NCBI GenBank assembly: GCA_007280315.1
Contig: QYQC01000156.1
Span: forward strand, 1 to 14,770
Direction: 5' to 3'
Length of the DNA: 14,770 bases
From: Betaproteobacteria bacterium
Lineage (GTDB): Bacteria; Pseudomonadota; Gammaproteobacteria; Burkholderiales; SG8-39
A program made the position numbers and the translations under genes. Shown here one piece after another: positions 7,336 to 13,464 of the stretch. The notes under the pieces were generated by a model. The model was not told the DNA's origin, did no database searches, and saw nothing but the letters and a program-made list of their open reading frames with translations. Within the stretch, counting starts at the first letter, position 1; every line of letters starts with the position of its first letter.

Positions 7336-7629
7336 TCAATTCTTCAACGCGGGGATCACCTCTGACTCGGTTCGGGTAAGCACGCCGTCGGCGACCAGCT
7401 GATCCCGCAGCGTAATCATTGAATCCACCGCCTGCGCGAACGCCGGAAGGGGAATCACCAACCGCAGTCCGGGTTGCAGGCGCCCGGCATTCCCGGCATC
7501 GCCGGCCTCGATGCGCATGAAGTCGAGCCTGACCACGCCCGCACCCACAACCATGTTACCCAGCTGTTCGACGAAATAATCCTGCATACGAAATGCCTCT
7601 TCGGTTTGTGTATTCGTTCTGACCGACAT
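7336..7629 (-). CDS. Small hypothetical protein
   Basis: 97 residues from the ATG at 7629. An in-frame ATG at 7587 (MQDYFVEQLGN) has a better ribosome site, with GAGG about 8 bases upstream, and would give 83 residues; I list the longer form because both are possible. There is no signal peptide or membrane helix. The visible pattern is a beta-rich start (NMVVGAGVVRLDFMRIE), then RLVIPLPAFAQAVDSM and a helical C-terminus (LRDQLVADGVLTRTE). It recalls small proteobacterial proteins that pair an RLDF strand with a helix of the form PLPAFxxxV, but I do not recognise a characterised family. It is convergent with the CBS gene and may be co-transcribed with neighbours on the minus strand. Function unknown. 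Confidence 0.65.
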   Translation of the reverse strand: MSVRTNTQTEEAFRMQDYFVEQLGNMVVGAGVVRLDFMRIEAGDAGNAGRLQPGLRLVIPLPAFAQAVDSMITLRDQLVADGVLTRTESEVIPALKN

Positions 7630-7697
7630 TCGTTCGTTACAGCTTACGCATCCAGTTCCCTACGCCATTGCGAAGGCACGAACGCTGCACCGGCTTT

Positions 7698-7880
7698 CTA
7701 CTTTTTTTCCTTCACATCCTTGTCCGGAATCACGAGATCGACGGCGGCGCCGACCACTTTGGCGCCCGCCTTCACCGTTGTCGCAACCACGGACACGGCG
7801 GCGTCCGCTACTGCGATTACCGCACAGCCTTCGAGCAACGGCGTCAGCGCAGCCATCAATATGAGAAAGCGCACACCCAT
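7698..7880 (-). CDS. Small probable lipoprotein
   Basis: About 60 residues ending DLVIPDKDVKEKK. A hydrophobic stretch VRFLILMAALTPLLEG runs straight into a cysteine (LLEGC), a passable lipobox, followed by a small-residue helix rich in Ala and Val (AVIAVADAAVSVVATTV). This is the look of short proteobacterial lipoproteins of about 60-70 residues. The start is uncertain. ATG 7880 gives MGVRFLIL. The GTG at 7874 gives MRFLIL and has AAGGA at better spacing (5 bases). ATG 7913 would add a charged, unlikely leader. The Glu two residues before the Cys is unusual. If processed, it would be anchored to the inner or outer membrane facing the periplasm. No function can be named. Confidence 0.6.
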   Translation of the reverse strand: MGVRFLILMAALTPLLEGCAVIAVADAAVSVVATTVKAGAKVVGAAVDLVIPDKDVKEKK

Positions 7881-8039
7881 CCTTCCATTCTTTTCATGTT
7901 CAATACGTATCATGGCTTGTCAGTCCAGAATCCCACTCCTGGCCCCAGCGTCTCACCAGTCGCGGTGGTGTCGAGATACCTCTTGCTGGTGATTTGCCTG
8001 GCGAGGTTACCATTTACATCGAGGCCGGGGCGTGAAAGT

Positions 8040-8142
8040 CCCCGAAAATGAAGAAAGGTCAACCAGAAAGCCAGCCTGAGTGCATGAAAAGAAAGTAGTG
8101 GCAGGGGCAGAATTGAACCACCGACACACGGATACTCAGTCC
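8040..8142 (-). repeat. Repeat copy A: displaced 3' end of tRNA-Phe plus its 3' flank
   Basis: Positions 8142-8096 on the minus strand match tRNA-Phe from the anticodon stem (GGACTGA) through the T arm (GGTGGTTCAATTC) to the acceptor end, with several substitutions, one deleted base and CTA in place of CCA. No 5' half is present, so this is not a functional tRNA. The flank 8095-8066 (CTTTCTTTTCATGCACTCAG and onward) matches copy B at 10498-10469 without gaps and with only two mismatches. Similarity then weakens but can be followed to about 8040. Same orientation as copy B and the intact gene. Confidence 0.85.
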
Positions 8143-8423
8143 AGCCCAAGCATACGGCCAATTTCGCTCAGAAAAATACCTACCCGGATGCCGTCTGCAC
8201 GGAGCTCCACCGCCGCCCGGTCAGATAGGGCGTGCACAGATTTCATCCTGTCCTCGATCAACGGGAGATGAGCATCGGTATTGCCAAGCATAGCCTTAAG
8301 GTCTTCCACCTCCGCCCGCAACTGCGCGTATTTCGCGCCGTCCTGTGGCAGAGCGGCAAGATTCGCCGATATTTCCTCCACCAGACTTTTGGCGCGACCA
8401 ATATCCAATTTTCTCTCGCTCAT
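8136..8423 (-). CDS. Hypothetical helical protein whose stop codon lies in the tRNA-Phe remnant
   Basis: 95 residues, MSERKLDIGRAK to SEIGRMLGLD. The ATG at 8423 overlaps the stop of the upstream small gene by four bases (ATGA), which supports this start and translational coupling. The protein looks wholly helical, with heptad-like leucines between about 10 and 50 (LVEEISANLAALP, LRAEVEDLKAML), no signal peptide and no membrane segment. The last codons and TGA coincide with the anticodon-stem sequence GGACTGA of tRNA-Phe copy A, so the C-terminus appears to have been set by, or fused at, the recombination junction. I do not recognise a family. A small cytoplasmic partner-binding protein is the most that can be said; toxin-antitoxin is possible from the overlapping layout but no motif supports it. 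Confidence 0.65.
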   Translation of the reverse strand: MSERKLDIGRAKSLVEEISANLAALPQDGAKYAQLRAEVEDLKAMLGNTDAHLPLIEDRMKSVHALSDRAAVELRADGIRVGIFLSEIGRMLGLD

Positions 8424-8542
8424 GACTTCGGCTTCTTCAGGGGAGGTTGTTTAAGCTTAGGTTTCGCCTTTGCCACGACTCCCTCAAGGTCGGCGGCAAT
8501 CTGATCCATGTCCTGCGTCTTGCTTGAGCGTTTCCTGGGCAT
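8420..8542 (-). CDS. Very small basic protein, overlapping the next gene
   Basis: 40 residues: MPRKRSSKTQDMDQIAADLE followed by a Lys/Pro-rich tail ending KKPKS. Its TGA (8422-8420) overlaps the ATG of the following gene (8423-8421) as ATGA, a common sign of a real coupled pair. The protein is strongly basic (about a quarter Lys/Arg) with a short acidic helix in the middle, so nucleic-acid binding or a partner tail is conceivable. No Shine-Dalgarno is visible before the ATG (sequence CCTCC instead). No family recognised. The short length keeps confidence moderate. Confidence 0.5.
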   Translation of the reverse strand: MPRKRSSKTQDMDQIAADLEGVVAKAKPKLKQPPLKKPKS

Positions 8543-8617
8543 GGAGGAATTCTAGTCCAATCCTCTACATGGCGCATCGGCTATCAGCAGTTGTGATATT
8601 CAAACATTTGAGGAAAG

Positions 8618-9439
8618 TCAGCGTCCCTTTTTCACCGCCAACACACCATCCCCATCGAACTCGGTTACAAACCCGGCGCGCCGCAGGCGTTTAGCCACTT
8701 CGCCGGGTACGTCGCGCCCGCTGGTAAGTTTGTTTGGCGTTCCGGTGTAATGAAACAACCTGCCATTCTGCTTGAGCACTCTGCTGAGGTGCTCGTAAAA
8801 GACTTGCGAGTAGAGTTCTCCCGCGACGCCGAAACGAGGCGGGTCATGCAACACGGCGTCGACCGACTTACCGGGCAGCAACCCGATCTCTTCGGCAATG
8901 TCGGCCTGGGTCAGCGTCAATCCACTGCCGATTTTTGGCGACCATGGGTTGAGGCTACGCAACCAAATTACGTCGGGATTCTTCTCGTATGAAAGCACCT
9001 GCTTTGCGTGCCTGCGCAAGCACCACCCGGCGAAATAGCCAAGGCCGCCACAGGTATCCAGGATCACCTTGCCGTTTGGCTGGATCAAGTCGACTTTGCG
9101 CTCGGCATCCGCGTAGGGCGAGACTCTGGCCGTCGGTAGCATCTTTATGCCGTCGATCTCAAAGGTCGGCGGTCCGTACGCAGTCGGCACCAATTTGACC
9201 AGCGACGCTGCGTAGCGCATCACTGGCTGAAAAGATTCGTCAACCCAGTAGTAGATCGTTCGGACCTTGCAGGATGCGATGTGCGGGAAGCGTTGACCTT
9301 GCCAGCGCCATCCTGTCGCGCACACCTCGACCATCGTCGTCGAACGCCCGAGGTCCAGCGTACACTCGACTTTCGGCCTGCCGGCGCGCACCGCGTCATG
9401 CAAGGCCTTGCTCACTTCCAAAGTCAACAGCGGCCCCAT
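8618..9439 (-). CDS. Predicted SAM-dependent methyltransferase, COG2521-like
   Basis: 273 residues. The ATG at 9439 was chosen over an adjacent TTG (9442) because GAGGG lies 4 bases before the ATG. The N-terminal part (1-115) includes YYWVDESFQPVMRYA (63-77) and a strand with IDGIKM (95-100). A Rossmann methyltransferase domain follows: motif I VILDTCGGLGYFAGW (125-139), an acidic motif II residue in LSYEKNPDV (E152), and HDPPRFG (198-204) as the DPPF-like motif IV, typical of enzymes that methylate an amino group on nucleic acid or protein. The layout resembles the predicted methyltransferases of COG2521, best known from archaea; the substrate is unknown. Its start forms TGATG with a short open frame from 9441 back toward tRNA-Arg. 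It lies in the left tRNA-Phe islet, with a signal-free cytoplasmic sequence. Confidence 0.8.
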   Translation of the reverse strand: MGPLLTLEVSKALHDAVRAGRPKVECTLDLGRSTTMVEVCATGWRWQGQRFPHIASCKVRTIYYWVDESFQPVMRYAASLVKLVPTAYGPPTFEIDGIKMLPTARVSPYADAERKVDLIQPNGKVILDTCGGLGYFAGWCLRRHAKQVLSYEKNPDVIWLRSLNPWSPKIGSGLTLTQADIAEEIGLLPGKSVDAVLHDPPRFGVAGELYSQVFYEHLSRVLKQNGRLFHYTGTPNKLTSGRDVPGEVAKRLRRAGFVTEFDGDGVLAVKKGR

Positions 9440-9524
9440 CAATCCCTCGTGTTTGCTGTTGGTTGCTCCGTGAACGTCAGATCCGCATAGTCGATCTCGG
9501 GACGTGCGGCGTCGATGAAGTTAA

Positions 9525-9601
9525 TGGTGCGCCCGGAGAGATTCGAACTCCCTACCCCTTGGTTCGAAGCCAAGTGCTCTATCCAAATGAGCTACGGGCG
9601 C
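9525..9601 (-). tRNA. tRNA-Arg (anticodon UCG)
   Basis: On the minus strand GCGCCCG (9601-9595) pairs with CGGGCGC (9535-9529). The D arm has GCTC/GAGC, the anticodon stem-loop is CTTGG-CTTCGAA-CCAAG giving anticodon TCG, the T arm is GGGAG-TTCGAAT-CTCTC, the discriminator is A, and CCA is encoded. 77 nt, all arms intact. It reads CGA and possibly other CGN codons. It sits between the protease and methyltransferase genes, inside the segment bounded by tRNA-Phe remnants. Confidence 0.97.
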
Positions 9602-9684
9602 AATGGAGCGACCTTACGGCCATGCTGACGGCGAAAACCAGTCTTTCACATTTTTTGCCGAATTGAAATGCGTTTGCGCGGCGG

Positions 9685-10326
9685 TCATGGCGACAACTCC
9701 ATTGTGGCCCCCTGAATTGTAACCTTGAACATTTTGAGGTAACTCTGGCCCAGCAAACTTGTAGCTTCATCGAGCGATGGGTTGATCGCAACGTCGCTAT
9801 TGATTGGAGGTCGATTCGCAATCGAGATCGGAACATTGAGCGCGATTGAGCCACTCACTGTACCCCCGGCGGTACGCATCAGGACGCTTTTGCTGCCATA
9901 CACGCTGGCTTCGGATGCAGTGCTTTGACTCAACACGACACCGCTGGAGCCGGTATCGACGAGAAAGCGTACCTTTGTTCCGTTGACTGCACCATCGACG
10001 TAAAAATGGCCATCCTTGCTCTTGTCGATCTTGATTGAGCAATTCCCGCCAATGCATTCCGAGCGAATGTTCGGAACATTGCGTTCAGGCTGCTGAACCA
10101 TTCTCGGCCTGTCGGAGTAAGTCCCCAGGGGTGCGCAACCCGATTTGTTGGCGCTTTCGTTCGTGTAGAGAACGGAACCGAGCGCATCCGTGCATCTATA
10201 GAGCGTATCGGCATTCGCCGCACCGCTACCCAGTGCGATCACTGCGAGAACCAGCAATATCCGCGCGTCACCACGTGGTCGCACCACGCTCGATTGATCT
10301 GAGGCTGACGCATGATTTCGACACAT
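9685..10326 (-). CDS. Exported retropepsin-like aspartic protease (clan AA)
   Basis: 213 residues from ATG 10326. The open frame runs on to 10533, but that extension is the tRNA-Phe copy B and its flank, so it is not counted as coding. A later GTG at 10287 (MVRPRGDARILL) would give a more compact signal peptide and is a real alternative. A hydrophobic segment RILLVLAVIALGSGAANA (22-39) with an ANA-D cleavage site exports the protein. Residues about 42-64 (LYRCTDALGSVLYTNESANK) look like a DUF4124-type module with two Cys. The protease domain follows: VNGTKVRFLVDTGSSGVVLS with catalytic D124 in DTGS, then SLLGQSYL (190-197) near the end, as in single-domain bacterial retropepsins that act as dimers in the periplasm. 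Substrate unknown. Confidence 0.82.
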   Translation of the reverse strand: MCRNHASASDQSSVVRPRGDARILLVLAVIALGSGAANADTLYRCTDALGSVLYTNESANKSGCAPLGTYSDRPRMVQQPERNVPNIRSECIGGNCSIKIDKSKDGHFYVDGAVNGTKVRFLVDTGSSGVVLSQSTASEASVYGSKSVLMRTAGGTVSGSIALNVPISIANRPPINSDVAINPSLDEATSLLGQSYLKMFKVTIQGATMELSP

Positions 10327-10439
10327 CGGGCAGACTATACGCTGCTCGTAGCCGTTCGTGCGTCCGGGCGAACGGTCAGAGGCGCCCAATATCGACCCGC
10401 GGATTTTCGGGATAGCGTTACCCGAGGCGCTTGATGCCG

Positions 10440-10543
10440 AGCCCAAACAATGCAAAAAAGGTGCGCCCGAAAGCCAGCCTAAGCGCATGAAAAGAAAGTG
10501 GTGGCCAGGGGCGGAATTAAGCAACCGGCACACGGATTCACAG
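10440..10543 (-). repeat. Repeat copy B: second displaced 3' end of tRNA-Phe plus its 3' flank
   Basis: The minus strand 10543-10499 matches tRNA-Phe from the anticodon loop to the CCA end (CTGTGAATCCGTGTG through CCCCTGGCCACCA), with mutations in the T arm (GGTTGCTTAATTC). The flank 10498-10469 equals that of copy A but for two bases, and weaker similarity reaches about 10440. The spacing of matched positions between copies A and B is a constant 2403 bases. No 5' half is present, so it is not a functional tRNA. Same orientation as copy A and the intact tRNA. Confidence 0.85.
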
Positions 10544-10688
10544 AAAATGGGTTGGCGAGGAGCAGTCAGCGCAAGTCGCGCACGATAGTCGAGGGTTAGC
10601 GCGAAGCGACAGATCGGGCTCTAAGCCATTGCACTACTGGTTTAGGGGGATCACGTCACGGGGATGTTCTGCCCCTTGTACAGGCTGC

Positions 10689-10746
10689 GACCGCTGCCCC
10701 CTCTGGCCATTATGGTTTAATGTCGCCACGCCATAGGGCAGCGGTC
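10689..10746. repeat. Nested inverted repeat upstream of the Kelch protein gene
   Basis: GACCGCTGCCC (10689-10699) and GGGCAGCGGTC (10736-10746) are perfect 11-bp arms 36 bases apart. Inside, TGGC/GCCA can extend the stem, and CATTA-TGGTT-TAATG forms a small inner hairpin. The structure ends 31 bases before the ATG at 10778, so it may be part of the mRNA leader, an operator, or the end of a small mobile repeat. The 10544-10777 interval contains no gene that I can support. Confidence 0.6.
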
Positions 10747-10777
10747 TGCGCGATACCGACGGTTTCTCAGGGCACTC

Positions 10778-13306
10778 ATGAACCTTTTGCTGGGTATGTT
10801 TCGGATGTTTCGAATATCGGGGCACCTGTTGCTCGCCGCATTGACTCCCGACAGACTAGCCACGTTCGTCCGTCGACCTATCGTTCAGCAGAACAGGTCG
10901 AGGGAAAGGCGGCCGGCCGTACCGGCGATCGCGGGGCTTGGAACCGCTCTGATCGCGAAGGTTAGCTCGATCTTCGTGATCGTTCCATTTCTGGCAGCCA
11001 TCTTCCTGCCCAATGACGTCATTGCCCAGGTCGGGACCTGGACCACCAAGAAACCGATCCCTACCGCCAGCTATTCCCTGGGCGCTGCATTCGTGGGTGG
11101 AAAGTTTTATGCAATTTCCGGTTTTGCGACGGCACGGCTCGGGATCTACGATCCAACAACAGACTCCTGGACCACAGGTGCTCCCCTGCCCGCCGACACC
11201 GGCTATAACCTGCGCCAAAGTTTTGGCACCGCAGTCGTTGACGGAAAGATCTATGTTGTCGGTGGCGATACGGGCGGCAGCGGGGACCGGGCCACGCTGT
11301 ATCGTTATGATCCGGCGCTCGACGTCTGGACCACACTTGCGCCAATGCCTCAGGGTCCGCGCTACAGCCTGGGTGCCGCTGCCATCAACGGAAAGATTTA
11401 TGCAGTCGGCGGGTACACGATCAGCAGCGCTGCATATCTGACCCGTTTGGAAGTATACGACCCGCTAACCAATACGTGGGCGGCCAAAGCGTCGATGCCG
11501 ATCGCCCACGCTGGGGCACTGGTCGGTGCCGTTAACGGTAAATTGCTTGTGGCGGGTGGCAGCAATGCGAGCGGACCATTGACGGCGGTCGAAGTCTACG
11601 ATCCCACGACCGACAGCTGGTCCGCTGGTGCGCCTATGCCGTTCACCGGGAACGGAGATGGCGTTGTGCTCGGCGGAAAGCTGTTCTCCATCGGCGCAGG
11701 ACCAAGTCCCTATAGCAGAGTCTATGCATATACCGCATTCGCTTGGACTACGAGTTTTACTCCAATGCCGACCGGTCGCTGGGCCGTTGGTGTTGCTGCA
11801 GATGAAGCGAATAATAGTATCTACGTGGTCGGCGGCTGGAACGGCAGTTATGCTGCAGCATTGGAGGTTTTCGTCGAAACCCAGCCCCTGTCTACGACTA
11901 CGACCACCGCACCAATCACGACTACAACGACGAGTACGACAATCCCACCAACGACCACAACTACTGCTCCGACTACTACGACCACTACAACGGCTGGCAC
12001 CACAACAACGACGAATGTCCAAATCGCCTTCGGCCTTGGTGCGGGATGGAATCTTGTCGGAAACAGTTCGACCGGGATTGTCAACGCGGCTACGGCATTT
12101 GGCGATACGACCAAAGTATCTACTGTCTGGAAGTGGATTGCCGACTTAACGAAGTGGGCTTTCTATGCACCATCGCTCGCTGGACAGGCTCTGGCCGACT
12201 ATGCCGCCAGCAAGGGCTACGATGTACTCACTACGATCAACGGTGGCGAGGGGTATTGGGTCAATGCCAAGACCGCGTTCGCGGTGCAAATCCCGTCAGG
12301 CACAACGGTCACATCGGCCGCGTTCCAAAACATCGCGTCTGGGTGGAGCTCAATCGCAATCGGTGACAGCAAGACACCGTCGCAATTCAATCAGGAGTTG
12401 AGCGGCAGCCTGAACGCAGGCGGCAAGATCATGGTGACCGCATGGGCGTGGGATGCCCCGACCACAGCGTGGAAATTCTACGCCCCCGCATTGGAAGCCC
12501 AGGGCGGAACGGTGCTGGCCGACTACGCCACCAGCAAGGGGTATCTCCCGTTCAGCGCCCCCATTTCCATTACAGAAGGTTTCTGGCTGAATATTGCTGG
12601 CCCCGTTACGATTGCGTTACCCCCAACCTACTTATCGGGAACGACTTGTCCTGTGGACTCAAACCTGCAATGCAGTCAATGGATCGCCAATGGTTCAGCC
12701 TGCAATTATCAGTCGTGTACCTGTTACTTCAATACTCCAGGTGTCGGGTCGGATAACTCCGGTTATTGGCATACGAAGGGTGCATCAGGAAACATCACGG
12801 GTACTTTTGACTGCAAGTTGGATGGTGGTTTGTCATCCCAGCAGATTTCGGTCGGATCGTGCAGTTTGCTGTATAGCAATAAAGTGAAATCTTTCATTGA
12901 TGGTTGTAGCACGACAACAACATCTACGACGTCTACATCCACGACGACTACGTCGACCGCAACGACCACCACGACTACGGCGTCCACAACTACGACCACA
13001 AAGGCGCCCACTACGACCACCACATTGACCCCGACTACCACTACGACAACGGCGTCGACGACCACGACCACGGCGACTACAGGAACATATTATTGGGCCA
13101 ATTGGAATTGCGGAACCTCATCCCAGTGCGCTACCGTAATGGGTGCGTATACGGGCTCTACCGGTTTGCTGTGTACCATCAACGACTGCACGGCATGGAA
13201 GAACATCTACTTCCCTGGTGCAGCCTGCTCTACCACGGCAACGTACGCAAAACGCCAATCGACGGGGTCCAACGGCGTCTGCAATCGGAGTGGTTTTGAT
13301 TTCTAG
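10778..13306 (+). CDS. Exported multidomain Kelch-repeat protein with threonine-rich linkers and Cys-rich modules
   Basis: 842 residues; AGGG lies 6 bases before the ATG. A long basic N-region precedes a hydrophobic segment (62-79) ending VIAQ (81-84), a likely signal peptide. Six Kelch-type repeats fill about 88-365: units with paired Gly (VVGG, AVGG, VAGG), then YDPxTDxW and AxMP, forming a beta-propeller. Thr-rich linker 1 spans 372-412. Two copies of a Trp-rich domain follow (about 417-508 and 519-610), sharing GWNLV/GWSSI, KWAFYAPSL/WKFYAPAL, SKGY and GEGYWVNA/TEGFWLNI. A module with eight Cys (624-710), Thr-rich linker 2 (711-769) and a C-terminal module with six Cys (778-835) complete it. 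The build suggests a secreted or surface-attached binding protein with probably glycosylated linkers. No sorting signal, catalytic motif or known family for the whole protein. Sole gene of the right islet. Confidence 0.88.
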   Translation: MNLLLGMFRMFRISGHLLLAALTPDRLATFVRRPIVQQNRSRERRPAVPAIAGLGTALIAKVSSIFVIVPFLAAIFLPNDVIAQVGTWTTKKPIPTASYSLGAAFVGGKFYAISGFATARLGIYDPTTDSWTTGAPLPADTGYNLRQSFGTAVVDGKIYVVGGDTGGSGDRATLYRYDPALDVWTTLAPMPQGPRYSLGAAAINGKIYAVGGYTISSAAYLTRLEVYDPLTNTWAAKASMPIAHAGALVGAVNGKLLVAGGSNASGPLTAVEVYDPTTDSWSAGAPMPFTGNGDGVVLGGKLFSIGAGPSPYSRVYAYTAFAWTTSFTPMPTGRWAVGVAADEANNSIYVVGGWNGSYAAALEVFVETQPLSTTTTTAPITTTTTSTTIPPTTTTTAPTTTTTTTAGTTTTTNVQIAFGLGAGWNLVGNSSTGIVNAATAFGDTTKVSTVWKWIADLTKWAFYAPSLAGQALADYAASKGYDVLTTINGGEGYWVNAKTAFAVQIPSGTTVTSAAFQNIASGWSSIAIGDSKTPSQFNQELSGSLNAGGKIMVTAWAWDAPTTAWKFYAPALEAQGGTVLADYATSKGYLPFSAPISITEGFWLNIAGPVTIALPPTYLSGTTCPVDSNLQCSQWIANGSACNYQSCTCYFNTPGVGSDNSGYWHTKGASGNITGTFDCKLDGGLSSQQISVGSCSLLYSNKVKSFIDGCSTTTTSTTSTSTTTTSTATTTTTTASTTTTTKAPTTTTTLTPTTTTTTASTTTTTATTGTYYWANWNCGTSSQCATVMGAYTGSTGLLCTINDCTAWKNIYFPGAACSTTATYAKRQSTGSNGVCNRSGFDF
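11891..12013 (+). repeat. ACN-triplet tract encoding threonine-rich linker 1
   Basis: About 41 codons, mostly Thr with a few Ala, Pro, Ser, Ile and Gly. All four Thr codons are mixed, so the tract is repetitive as protein but only imperfectly so as DNA, which would limit replication slippage. It separates the Kelch propeller from the duplicated Trp-rich domains. Confidence 0.85.
12908..13084 (+). repeat. ACN-triplet tract encoding threonine-rich linker 2
   Basis: About 59 codons of Thr with interspersed Ser, Ala and a KAP and LTP break, again with mixed Thr codons. It separates the eight-Cys module from the C-terminal six-Cys module. Length polymorphism between strains would be expected if it recombines with linker 1. 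Confidence 0.85.
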
Positions 13307-13389
13307 AAAAAGTCACTGGAACAAGCCAGGCGCTTATGCGGCGACGCAAATTCAGCGACTCGACCGGAGTGGCGCGGCGGTGGAAAACC

Positions 13390-13448
13390 CTTTCGGTCCG
13401 AAAGTGTTAACCATGTGTCCGGTATAAAGTGTCAACCATGTGTCCGGT
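13390..13448. mobile_element. Probable insertion-sequence end remnant: palindrome plus two tandem terminal-type repeats
   Basis: Two 23-bp repeats at 13401-13423 and 13426-13448 differ at one position (GTGTTAACC versus GTGTCAACC) and share the core AACCATGTGTCCGGT; the period is 25 bp. Multiple short terminal repeats beginning TGT are characteristic of IS21-type ends, and this core looks like such ends from memory. A palindrome CTTTCGG-T-CCGAAAG (13390-13404) abuts the first copy. No transposase gene is present. Immediately right, at 13456, the sequence joins the tRNA-Phe 3' flank. Confidence 0.5.
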
Positions 13449-13464
13449 CAACACCAAAAGAAAG

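Noticed and set aside
7910..8161. 83-residue minus-strand open frame
   Set aside because: It is a translation of the tRNA-Phe remnant and its repeated flank (SFHALRLAF), shared with the false N-terminal extension at 10326-10533.
8080..8271. Small plus-strand open frame over the tRNA-Phe remnant
   Set aside because: Its translation (GAELNHRHT) is the antisense reading of a tRNA T arm, a familiar spurious product.
9274..9666. 130-residue plus-strand open frame
   Set aside because: It crosses tRNA-Arg antisense and overlaps the methyltransferase gene on the other strand.
10327..10533. N-terminal extension of the retropepsin gene
   Set aside because: It runs through tRNA-Phe copy B and its flank and would place the signal peptide internally.
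11848..12114. Val-rich minus-strand frame, and possible CRISPR-like or satellite repeats in the Thr tracts
   Set aside because: The Val-rich product is the antisense of ACN codons. The tracts have no spacer-repeat structure and are explained as protein linkers.
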